DNA from: UBA11612 sp963976395
GTDB lineage: Bacteria > Pseudomonadota > Alphaproteobacteria > Rhodospirillales > Rhodospirillaceae
Assembly: GCA_963976395.1 (NCBI GenBank)
Contig: CAXBLG010000009.1
Location: forward strand, 15,588 to 79,587
DNA length: 64,000 nucleotides
Direction: 5' to 3'
In this document: one piece after another, positions 44,806-52,927 of the stretch
Layout of the letters: the number at the start of each line of letters is the position of its first letter
Position numbering within the stretch: the first letter of the stretch is position 1
The notes under the pieces: model-generated
Databases searched by the model: none
The model's input: the letters and a program-made list of their open reading frames with translations, nothing else
What the model was told of the DNA's origin: nothing
Made by a program: the position numbers and the translations under genes

Positions 44806-45848
44806 TGCACAGGGAAACATCTGATGCAATGGCTGGCGCACGCCGAGGTCACCGCGAAATCAATACCATTGCGCTGATGGCGGGCCTTGTGGCGTTGCTG
44901 TTTGCTCTTGTGTTCCTTTCCTTGTTCACCGGGCGCGGCACAGTCACCGGCGGGCTGGGAGATGTTTTCTCTCTATGGCAGCGAGATCCTGATACCGCTT
45001 GGCTCATTCTGAGCGAGGTACGCTTACCCCGTACGGTGCTTGCTGTTTTGGTGGGGGCGTCTCTGGGTCTTTCTGGTGCCGTGCTGCAGGGATTGTTGCG
45101 CAATCCATTGGCCGAACCTGCTCTGCTGGGCGCTTCCAGTTCTGCAGCCCTCGGCGCCGTCACTGTGTTTTATTTCGGCGTCGGCGGCATGTCTTATTTG
45201 CTGCCGTTCGGCGGCATGGCCGGCACCCTGATTGCCACGGCGCTGCTTCTCATTCTTGGCGGCCGTTCCCAGGACACGCTGACACTGATCCTGGCCGGTG
45301 TTGCCATTAATAGTCTCACCGCCGCGCTCACATCCCTCGCGCTTAATTTTGCGCCAAGCCCGTATGCGGCGCTTGAGATTGTATTTTGGATACTGGGTTC
45401 GTTCGCGGACCGAACGCTCGATCACGTTTATATGTCCGCGCCGCTGATGATCATCGGCTGGGGATTGTTGATATCGACGAGGCGGGCTCTTGAAGCCTTA
45501 ACCCTGGGCGAAGATACCGCTGCGACCATGGGCTTTAATTTAATGTCGGTGAAGTTGCGCGCAATTGTCGGTACTGCGTTCTGTGTCGGTGCCGCAGTTG
45601 CGGTCACAGGGGTCGTCAGCTTTGTCGGTCTGGTGGTCCCGCACATTCTGCGCCCTTTAGTTGGCTATCGTCCGGGACGCCTGCTGCTGCCCAGTACGCT
45701 CGGCGGTGCGGTGCTCATGTTGGCGGCTGATATTGGCGTGCGGGCAATCTCGACATCCATGGAGCTGAAAGTTGGCGTTGTCACGGCGTTGATCGGTGCG
45801 CCGTTCTTCCTGCACTTGCTTGTTGTGCTGCGGCGGACACGGCCATGA
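44805..45848 (+). CDS. btuC: Cobalamin ABC transporter permease
   Basis: A 347-residue FecCD/BtuC-type permease with about ten hydrophobic segments. The family motifs LPRTVLAVLVGASLGLSGAVLQG and the coupling region TGVVSFVGLVVPHILRPLVG are clear. ATG 44805, sharing a base with the btuF stop, is preferred over a GTG two codons earlier. Its end overlaps btuD by four bases. Confidence 0.9.
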   Translation: MHRETSDAMAGARRGHREINTIALMAGLVALLFALVFLSLFTGRGTVTGGLGDVFSLWQRDPDTAWLILSEVRLPRTVLAVLVGASLGLSGAVLQGLLRNPLAEPALLGASSSAALGAVTVFYFGVGGMSYLLPFGGMAGTLIATALLLILGGRSQDTLTLILAGVAINSLTAALTSLALNFAPSPYAALEIVFWILGSFADRTLDHVYMSAPLMIIGWGLLISTRRALEALTLGEDTAATMGFNLMSVKLRAIVGTAFCVGAAVAVTGVVSFVGLVVPHILRPLVGYRPGRLLLPSTLGGAVLMLAADIGVRAISTSMELKVGVVTALIGAPFFLHLLVVLRRTRP

Positions 45849-46666
45849 CCCAACTCAAGTCCCAACTCATGCCTTCAAAGCTTCATCTGGAAAACGTCAC
45901 GGTCCGGTATGACGGCACTGATGTGGTCTCGCATGTATCTCTAGACTTCACGCCGGGCGTGTTGGTGGGTCTAATTGGCGCGAATGGCGCCGGTAAAACC
46001 ACTTTGCTGCGTGCCACCGCGGGGCTCACACCGCTTGAAACCGGCGAAGTGCGGCTCGACGGTAAACCCTCAAGCAGTTGGCCGCGCGCGGTGCGGGCGC
46101 GCGCCCTGGGATATTTGGCACAGGACCGTTCGGTGCTCTGGCCCTTGACGGTCGAGCGCCTTGTTGCCCTTGGTCGCCTGCCGCATCTCGGCCCCTGGGA
46201 CACGCCCGGCTTGGAAGACGCTGTCGTGGTTGATCGCGCCCTTACCGACGCCGACGTTGCTCATTTGGCTGGCCGGGCTGTCACCAGTCTATCCGGAGGT
46301 GAACTGACACGTGTACTAATCGCTAGGTTGCTTGCGGGAGAACCGTCGATTCTGCTCGCAGACGAACCGGTATCGGGACTCGACCCAGCGCACCGCCTGC
46401 AGGTTCTTCAGATATTTCGCAAGTTGGCGCATACGGGTCGCTCAGTCGTGGTGGTAATGCACGATCTCACATTGGCAGCGCGCTTCTGTGATCGATTAGT
46501 GCTGATGGCGGAGGGTCATGTTGTCGCCGATGGTTCCCCGCGCGCGGTCCTAACACCTAAGACGCTATCACGCTTTTATGGGGTGAATGCTCAGATCACC
46601 GAACACAACGGTGAACTGATGATTGTGCCGTGGGGACTTGATAAGAACTTAAACACGCCCGATTGA
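45845..46666 (+). CDS. btuD: Cobalamin ABC transporter ATPase
   Basis: A 273-residue ATPase of the iron-siderophore/B12 class. Walker A is GANGAGKTTLL, the signature LSGGELTRVLIARLL, and Walker B ILLADEPVSGLD. It completes the btuBFCD operon under the B12 riboswitch. The last 18 bases overlap the 3' end of the convergent binding-protein gene. Confidence 0.9.
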   Translation: MTQLKSQLMPSKLHLENVTVRYDGTDVVSHVSLDFTPGVLVGLIGANGAGKTTLLRATAGLTPLETGEVRLDGKPSSSWPRAVRARALGYLAQDRSVLWPLTVERLVALGRLPHLGPWDTPGLEDAVVVDRALTDADVAHLAGRAVTSLSGGELTRVLIARLLAGEPSILLADEPVSGLDPAHRLQVLQIFRKLAHTGRSVVVVMHDLTLAARFCDRLVLMAEGHVVADGSPRAVLTPKTLSRFYGVNAQITEHNGELMIVPWGLDKNLNTPD

Positions 46667-47590
46667 TTTCGACGAGGGCCAGTGCCGCCAAACGCTGTTG
46701 TCAAACTTAGCATCGCCGCCACTCTCATCGCCAAAGTAGACAAGGATATCTTTGAGTATATCCACCGTATCTACCACCGATAAACTGGGCCGATTGAAGT
46801 AGCGGTTTCCGTCGGCAATGGCGACGCGTTGTTCGCGTACTGCGCGCAAACCGCGCCAGGCTGGATCATCATCCAGCACGGCCATTTCCGATGTGCTGCG
46901 CTCAACATCGAAACCGCATGGGGCAACCACAATTATATCTGGGTCCGCCGCGATGATCTGATCCATAGAAATGTAAGGGGATGGACCGCCGGTTTCTGCG
47001 AGCAGGGACAGCCCCCCGGCTGCTGTGATGAGTTCGGGGATCCAATGCCCCGCCGACATTAGCGGATCGATCCACTCGACGCACAGAATTTTGGGTCGGT
47101 TTTCAGAATGACCGGCAACCGCACTTATGTGCGTTTCCGCGTCCTTGATCAGGGCTGTCGCACGTTCTTCGCAGTTAAGCGCTTTGCCGACCGTGCGAAT
47201 GTCGTTCCAAATGTCCGCAAGACATTCCGGGTGTAGCGATACAATGCGCACCGGGCGACCGACCCAGTCGCACACGGCGGCCTCTACATCTTTCAAACTT
47301 GCCGCGCACACCTCGCATTGATCTTGGGTCAAGATGACGTCAGGGGCGAGCGTGCGGAGTTGCGCGCTATCGACGTGATAAACGGCAAGTCCATCGCTCA
47401 CTAATGATTTGACCGCAGTGTCGATCGCCTTGCTCGGCAGGTCTGTGTCGAACTTGGTATTAGTTAACGCGGGAAGGGCGCGTACGTCTTCAGGCGTGTC
47501 GCATTCATGGCTACGACCGACGAGTGCGGCGCGAAGTCCGAGGGCGCAGGTAATTTCGGTAGCGCTGGCAATTAAAGAAACAATACGCAT
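46649..47590 (-). CDS. Corrinoid-binding-type protein without a signal peptide
   Basis: A 313-residue protein of the BtuF-like fold family (COG0614) that begins directly with the fold, MRIVSLIASATEITCALGL, and so appears to be cytoplasmic. Typical motifs include LTQDQCEVCA and the VVAPCGFDVERS region near the end. It lies tail to tail with btuD and shares the B12 theme. Such signal-less homologues are common in alphaproteobacteria and are labelled cobalamin-binding protein; the role of a cytoplasmic member is not established. It has no partner permease. Confidence 0.78.
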   Translation of the reverse strand: MRIVSLIASATEITCALGLRAALVGRSHECDTPEDVRALPALTNTKFDTDLPSKAIDTAVKSLVSDGLAVYHVDSAQLRTLAPDVILTQDQCEVCAASLKDVEAAVCDWVGRPVRIVSLHPECLADIWNDIRTVGKALNCEERATALIKDAETHISAVAGHSENRPKILCVEWIDPLMSAGHWIPELITAAGGLSLLAETGGPSPYISMDQIIAADPDIIVVAPCGFDVERSTSEMAVLDDDPAWRGLRAVREQRVAIADGNRYFNRPSLSVVDTVDILKDILVYFGDESGGDAKFDNSVWRHWPSSKSIGRV

Positions 47591-47611
47591 GAGAGAGGGT
47601 GTGCTCGCGAC

Positions 47612-49372
47612 TTAACGTGCGCCGCTGCGGTTATCGGTACGCAGTAGGCTATGGGGAAACCGAATGGTTGCTGTTGTCCCGCGATCAACGGTGCTGTCGA
47701 TGATCAATTCCCCTCCCAGTAGGTCCATATACCGTTTGCAAATCGACAGTCCCAGTCCCGTACCTTGCCCGGACTGAGAGATCGCCGGATTGCCTTGCAG
47801 GAAAGGTTCGCCAAGACGACGGAGAAGTGCCGGTTCAATACCAGGGCCGTTGTCGGCGACGGAAATATCGAGGGCCTTCCCGGGCGCATACGATGCCGTA
47901 ATACGTATTTTCCCGCCGGCGGGTGAAAACTTAACGGCGTTGGAAAGCAAATTGATCAACACTTGCCGGACAAAGCGTTCATCGCCGGTGACCTGCGGCA
48001 AATTCTCCATGGGTTCGACCTGCATGCGTACATTTTTTTGTCCGGCGACGCCTTCAATAAACGAAACGGCACTGGCGATGGCTTCGCCCATGTCTATCGC
48101 CTGTTGCTGCAAGGGTTGCACGCCTGACTCAACCTTGGCCATGTCCAAGATGTCGTTGACGATATGGAGTAAGTGTTCGCCCGAACGATGAATATGATCG
48201 GCGTAGGATACATAAGAAGGAGCGACGTCACCGCCGAGCACCTTGTTTTTGATGATTTCGGAAAAGCCCATGATGGCATTTAAGGGTGTGCGAAATTCGT
48301 GACTCATATGGGCGAGGAATCGACTCTTCGCATCGTTCGCTTCTTCTGCGACCGCTTTAGCCTGACGCAGATCGGCCTCGTTTTCTTCGGCCCGTTTTAA
48401 CTGAAGAAAGATAATATAAGCGAAGCCAAGCATCACAATGATAATGCTCAGAATGGCGATGACGACGGCAGTGAGCAGAACGCGCCAGCTTGCCAAAAAG
48501 TCGCGGGCATCAAGCGTTACTGAGACAAACAAGGGCGCGTTTCCAAGCATGTACCGTATTGTAATTTCTCCAGCCGTCCAGGGTTTGACGATTTCGATCG
48601 TGTGGTCCGGACGGCTGCTTAAAATGCGGGCCTGCTCTTCTGCTTCGGGTGTGTGATCTCCGATAGTGCCGGCCCGGTTGGTGGCGATCAGAACGCCGTT
48701 ACTGCTCCGTAAAGTAATTCGGCCATGTGTGCCGACGTCCAGAATTTTGTAAAACTTCTCGAAGAATTGGACGTCAATGACGGCGACAATTCTACCAAGC
48801 GGTGACCCGTCCGGCCCGGCCACCTTCATAGACACGGGCAGAAGCCAAGTGCCGACTGCGAGTTCAGGTCGCTGGTTCTTATAAATCTCTGCAATATAGA
48901 AGCCATCCACATGGCGAGATTCATACCGTACTAAACTTCTTTCAGGTCTATCGAAGTCGGGAGCCAGCGGATACGCGCGCGCGGCGGCAACACCATTATC
49001 GTTTTCATCGACAATGACGAAAGTCGCGACCTGAGGCGCTCTCGACAACTTACCGGCCATTAACTCGTGCAGGCGCAGTTGATCTTCACCGCCATGCTGA
49101 CGGTCGTGCACGTACACATCTGCTATACCCTCTAAAATGCGAAAGGTTTCGCTGAAGGTTTGCTCAGCTTGAGATCCGATCGTTTTGGACTTCGTTCGTG
49201 CGTCGCGTAAGGTCGCGTCCACCGCAGCGTTGTATTGTAAGGAAAGGTGAAAGACGGCGCCCGCCAACATCACCACAGCAAGACCCGCGATCATAATGAT
49301 GGTCGTGATCCTAAGGCGTCTCAGGGACGGGCGTGGCGTGGCACCACGCAGAGGCGAGGTCCGCTGTGTCAC
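47612..49372 (-). CDS. Membrane sensor histidine kinase with periplasmic Cache-like domain
   Basis: A 586-residue kinase. Topology: transmembrane segment at about 23-45, periplasmic PDC/Cache-type sensor (about 50-290), second segment around 305-330, a short coiled-coil linker, HisKA with the phospho-accepting histidine in HMSHEFRTPLNAI, then HATPase with LINLLSNAVKFSP (N box), DNGPGIEP (G1) and GTGLGLSICKRY (G2). The start is GTG at 49372. It has no receiver of its own; the adjacent minus-strand gene supplies receiver and HPt modules. The ligand is unknown. Confidence 0.88.
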   Translation of the reverse strand: MTQRTSPLRGATPRPSLRRLRITTIIMIAGLAVVMLAGAVFHLSLQYNAAVDATLRDARTKSKTIGSQAEQTFSETFRILEGIADVYVHDRQHGGEDQLRLHELMAGKLSRAPQVATFVIVDENDNGVAAARAYPLAPDFDRPERSLVRYESRHVDGFYIAEIYKNQRPELAVGTWLLPVSMKVAGPDGSPLGRIVAVIDVQFFEKFYKILDVGTHGRITLRSSNGVLIATNRAGTIGDHTPEAEEQARILSSRPDHTIEIVKPWTAGEITIRYMLGNAPLFVSVTLDARDFLASWRVLLTAVVIAILSIIIVMLGFAYIIFLQLKRAEENEADLRQAKAVAEEANDAKSRFLAHMSHEFRTPLNAIMGFSEIIKNKVLGGDVAPSYVSYADHIHRSGEHLLHIVNDILDMAKVESGVQPLQQQAIDMGEAIASAVSFIEGVAGQKNVRMQVEPMENLPQVTGDERFVRQVLINLLSNAVKFSPAGGKIRITASYAPGKALDISVADNGPGIEPALLRRLGEPFLQGNPAISQSGQGTGLGLSICKRYMDLLGGELIIDSTVDRGTTATIRFPHSLLRTDNRSGAR

Positions 49373-49456
49373 AGGCTCGGATATCCAGGGGTGATCGGAC
49401 CTTGTGTCACGTGTGCTCCTTTGAACTTAGCACAGTGGTATCTCGAAGCGGCATGG

Positions 49457-50551
49457 CTAAGCCGGGTCGGCAGGCTTCGGCGAATACTTGGTGATAGCCA
49501 TTTTCAGCGCCTTAAATAAGGCTTGCCCAATTTCCCCACCGTCGCCTTCCACTTTTTCACGCAGCACGGCCCGCATGGTGTCGATATGTGCTTTGACAAT
49601 CTCTAGATTTGAATCGTCCTCACGGCATGGAGGCTTGGTGACTTCGTATAAAGATTTTCCGAACACCGTGATCAACGGGTATCCAAACGTGCCGCCCTGA
49701 CCGCGAAGCTCGTGAGCAATCAAATTGATCTCTTCGAAATTGGCTGTTCGCGCTTCGCCCGATACTTGTTTTGCCTCGGTCACCTGACGCGATAGGCGGT
49801 CCAGGTATTCCTTGGCCCATCCCAAAAACCCTTCGGCTTCACGTTTAAGCTGCTGCTCGGCGTCCCCTAAAACATCGTCCGGCAATCTGAAGGGTTGCCG
49901 CTGGGCGTTGGAGCCCATTTTTTGCTTAAGGTAGTTGGGCAGCTTGAACAGCCACACATCGCTGGGCGCCGAAGGCTTCTCTACCTTGTCCTTTGAGTAG
50001 ACGATCGTGGCATGTGACTCGTCGGGCTTGCGTCGTTCCATGCCGTTCGGTGGACCGGCTTTGCTGGACCGACGCCGACATGGCCCAAAATACGTTTGTG
50101 TGGTCACGAACTGGCGAGGGGCGTCGATAATGCGCTGCAGAACTTTGTAGATGTTATCGACCGAGAATGGCTTCGCCATGAAGTCGTTCACACCATGTTC
50201 ACGGGCTTGCTCCACGTTTGCCCGGTCGGCCGCGCCCGACAACATGATGAACGGCATAAAGCGGCTGGGCGAGGCCTTGTCGTCCCTCAGCCATTGCAGA
50301 AGATGGAGGCCGTTGACCGGCGACATGATCAGGTCAGATATAACGATGTCGATGGGCTCGACGGCGGCACCAAAACCCTTGGCGGTCAGCTTCAGGTATT
50401 CAACGGCTTCTTTTCCGTTTTTGAATTTTTGTATCCGGGTAAAGCCCATGCGTTTGAGGCTGTTGGCCAGGATATCGAGCATGTACTCGTTATCCTCCAA
50501 CACCATCAGGGAAATACGGTCCTGGCCTAAATCTGCTTTATCTTTAGCCAT
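49457..50551 (-). CDS. Response regulator with receiver and C-terminal HPt-like domain
   Basis: A receiver domain (LMVLEDNEYMLDIL; phospho-aspartate in VISDLIMSP; MLSGA; lysine in MAKPF) is followed by a linker of about 70 residues and a helical C-terminal region with EINLIAHELRGQGGTFGYP, matching the HxLKGxxxxxG core of a phosphotransfer domain. There is no DNA-binding or enzymatic output domain, so it should act as a phosphorelay intermediate. I use ATG 50551 (364 residues); the frame extends to a TTG at 50644. It is encoded just upstream of the histidine kinase, 84 bases apart. Confidence 0.78.
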   Translation of the reverse strand: MAKDKADLGQDRISLMVLEDNEYMLDILANSLKRMGFTRIQKFKNGKEAVEYLKLTAKGFGAAVEPIDIVISDLIMSPVNGLHLLQWLRDDKASPSRFMPFIMLSGAADRANVEQAREHGVNDFMAKPFSVDNIYKVLQRIIDAPRQFVTTQTYFGPCRRRSSKAGPPNGMERRKPDESHATIVYSKDKVEKPSAPSDVWLFKLPNYLKQKMGSNAQRQPFRLPDDVLGDAEQQLKREAEGFLGWAKEYLDRLSRQVTEAKQVSGEARTANFEEINLIAHELRGQGGTFGYPLITVFGKSLYEVTKPPCREDDSNLEIVKAHIDTMRAVLREKVEGDGGEIGQALFKALKMAITKYSPKPADPA

Positions 50552-50770
50552 GGAGGGCGAATCAAATCCTATGTCCAACCTATGGGGGCTGGTGAGAAGT
50601 TCTTGGAATAATTGAGGATTACCTGAGGGGAGAGGTCGGCTCAAGCCGAACTTTACAATATCGCCTCACGCTGCTGAATAAATACAACCTTAGGTTATAG
50701 AAAGGCTGCGCGAACATCCCTTTTCATGGGTCTGCTGTGTGCGCGAAGAGTAGTTTCCCCGGTATTTTCT

Positions 50771-51448
50771 TCACATCTCGAAGCCGCACATCTCCGTAAC
50801 GGCCTCTAGCGGGGCGCGTGGCGTGCGGTAGGTGTTCAAAGGATGGTCCGGGATCCGGTATCCTAAAGACATGCCGGCAAACAGCATGTGATCATCTGCA
50901 AGGCCAATGTGTCCGGCGACAGTGTTGGACCAGCTCGCCCAAAATTCTTGGGGGCAGGTGTCTAGTTCGCGCTCGATCGCGAGCAACATCACCGTCTGCA
51001 TATACATCCCGACATCCGCCCATTGGGGTGGTCCGACACGCCGATCAAGACAGAAGAACAGCCCCACCGGCGCGCCGAAAAAATCACAATTTTTCAGGGT
51101 CAAGTCGGTTAGCCCCGATTTGTCCTTATTGTCATATCCGAGCGCGGTATAGCGTAGCGCGCCGGCTTCGCGCCGCCGTGTGCGAAGGGGTTCCCACAGT
51201 TTAGGCGGATACACGGTATACTCTGGCGTTTCACCCGCACTGCCGGCGCGAACCTTGCCCGCGACATCGGCTTTAAGTTTGGCGAGGGGGGCGCCGGCCA
51301 GCGCATAAATGCGCCATGGCTGCAAGTTGCCTCCAGATGGTGCATGTCGTGCGAGATCCAAAATTTCGCGCACGAGATGGCCCGGAACCGGGTCCGGTTT
51401 GAAAGCTCTTACGGCTTGGCGTCTTGTGACGGCATCGGAAACATTCAT
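50771..51448 (-). CDS. Nitroreductase family flavoprotein
   Basis: A 225-residue FMN protein of the nitroreductase fold: RRQAVRAFKPDPVP and ARHAPSGGNLQPWRIYAL are the FMN-binding N-terminal motifs, and GMSLGYRIPDHPLN lies near the C-terminus. It probably reduces nitroaromatics or quinones with NAD(P)H. ATG at 51448 is preferred over a TTG two codons earlier. Despite the nearby B12 genes it lacks the features I would expect of BluB. It stands alone. Confidence 0.85.
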   Translation of the reverse strand: MNVSDAVTRRQAVRAFKPDPVPGHLVREILDLARHAPSGGNLQPWRIYALAGAPLAKLKADVAGKVRAGSAGETPEYTVYPPKLWEPLRTRRREAGALRYTALGYDNKDKSGLTDLTLKNCDFFGAPVGLFFCLDRRVGPPQWADVGMYMQTVMLLAIERELDTCPQEFWASWSNTVAGHIGLADDHMLFAGMSLGYRIPDHPLNTYRTPRAPLEAVTEMCGFEM

Positions 51449-51589
51449 CTGCAAACTTTCATAGGTGTTTTGTTACCTTATCATTGTTGTGATCGCTGGG
51501 TGCCGGCTTCAGAAAAATGCGAGGTTCCCATATAGAGAAAAGCGGCACATACAGGAGTCGCTCACAGTTTAGACGTATTCGAACAGGAT

Positions 51590-52810
51590 GTGCTCCATGA
51601 TCGGTCCAATAAAGCTCGCGGCAAACCAGACGCGTCCCGCATGGTTGCTGGCCCGATAATGCCCACACTGATTCATTGGGTTGAAGACGGCGCTGAGAGG
51701 GCCGCTCCATGGTGGTCTGAAAAGGAGGCTTTGCCGCCAAAGCAGGTGATTATAGGTGACGATAGTTTGTCCGCCGATAAAGCCATCCGATTGGCCGGTC
51801 AGGGCTTTTCTATTCTGTGGCGCGGCGACTTCCAGAACGCACGCCACCTGTTGCAAGCGATGGCGCGCCGCATCGACAGACGAAACCGGCGACCGGGTGG
51901 GGTAAGCGGTGGCAGGCCACAAGAAATTTTTCATAAATATCGCCAATCGCGCCTGCAGCGCGCGCGAACTCTTGCAGCTGTGCTGATCCCTTTCGAAGAC
52001 GGCTATGCGATTCCTTTACGGCGTGCACCGGACGTGGCCGATGCTCTGGCTCAAGTGCGCGGACAGGTAGACGGAGGATTCATTACGCCGTTAAGTGATG
52101 TGCTCGGCTTTGTAAGCGCCTTCGAATGGCGCAAGAAAGGTGTAGAGGTCTCCGCCTTAACTGGTTTGCAAACGCGGCGCATCCATCCGCACTACGGTGT
52201 GTTTCCGCCGACGCGTCAGGAATACGTGGGCTTGGTCGCCGATATGCCTTTCCCAGCGTTGATGGCGTCAGACAACGTGGCATTTGACATTGGAACAGGC
52301 ACTGGCCTGTTGGCGGCTTTGCTTGTCCGCAGAGGTGTGGCTCGGGTCGTTGCCACCGATGTCGCGCCCCGTGCGATTGCCTGCGCCCGGGAGAACTTCG
52401 AACGGCTTGGAGTTTCCGGTTCGATTGACCTGATGCAGGCCGATTTGTTCCCGCCCGGCAAGGCCGGCTTGATTGTTTGCAACCCACCCTGGATTCCGGC
52501 ACAGCCCAGTTCATCATTAGAAACGGCAATCTATGATCCACAAAACCGTATGCTCTACGGGTTTCTTGCTGGGCTTCGTGACCATCTTATACCCGGTGGG
52601 GAAGGGTGGCTTGTGCTGTCCGATTTAGCTGAACATCTCGGGCTGAGGACGCGGGAGCAATTGTTGGCTGTGATTGCCGAGTCCGGCCTCAAAGTCCTTG
52701 AACGTTCAGACTGTCATCCCGTTCACAGGAAGGCGGGCGATGCTACGAATCCGCTGCATTTTGCAAGGTCCGTTGAAATCACATCGCTCTGGCGCCTCGC
52801 CTGCACCTAA
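51590..52810 (+). CDS. Class I methyltransferase with NPPW motif
   Basis: A 406-residue protein whose C-terminal half is a SAM-dependent methyltransferase: FDIGTGTGLLAALLVRRG (motif I), VATDVAPRAIACA (motif II) and VCNPPWIPAQP (motif IV). NPP(Y/W) is used by enzymes that methylate glutamine or nucleobase nitrogens, such as PrmC or RsmC. The N-terminal 190 residues may recognise the target (rRNA or protein). GTG at 51590 has a weak AGGA site; ATG 51641 or 51659 are alternatives, so the exact start is open. Neighbours give no hint. Confidence 0.75.
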   Translation: MLHDRSNKARGKPDASRMVAGPIMPTLIHWVEDGAERAAPWWSEKEALPPKQVIIGDDSLSADKAIRLAGQGFSILWRGDFQNARHLLQAMARRIDRRNRRPGGVSGGRPQEIFHKYRQSRLQRARTLAAVLIPFEDGYAIPLRRAPDVADALAQVRGQVDGGFITPLSDVLGFVSAFEWRKKGVEVSALTGLQTRRIHPHYGVFPPTRQEYVGLVADMPFPALMASDNVAFDIGTGTGLLAALLVRRGVARVVATDVAPRAIACARENFERLGVSGSIDLMQADLFPPGKAGLIVCNPPWIPAQPSSSLETAIYDPQNRMLYGFLAGLRDHLIPGGEGWLVLSDLAEHLGLRTREQLLAVIAESGLKVLERSDCHPVHRKAGDATNPLHFARSVEITSLWRLACT

Positions 52811-52927
52811 ATCCACTAATCTGGCCCGGAAGGTTGTGACCTTTGCAGGCGTGCCATAAACTTATCTCCTTATCTTCTAAGGGCTGCAAACCTGCCTAGA
52901 AGGTTATCTACAAGGGGAGAGGTTCCA

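Noticed and set aside
50771..51448. Nitroreductase as BluB (lower ligand synthesis for B12)
   Set aside because: It is not in the riboswitch operon and its sequence fits ordinary nitroreductases.
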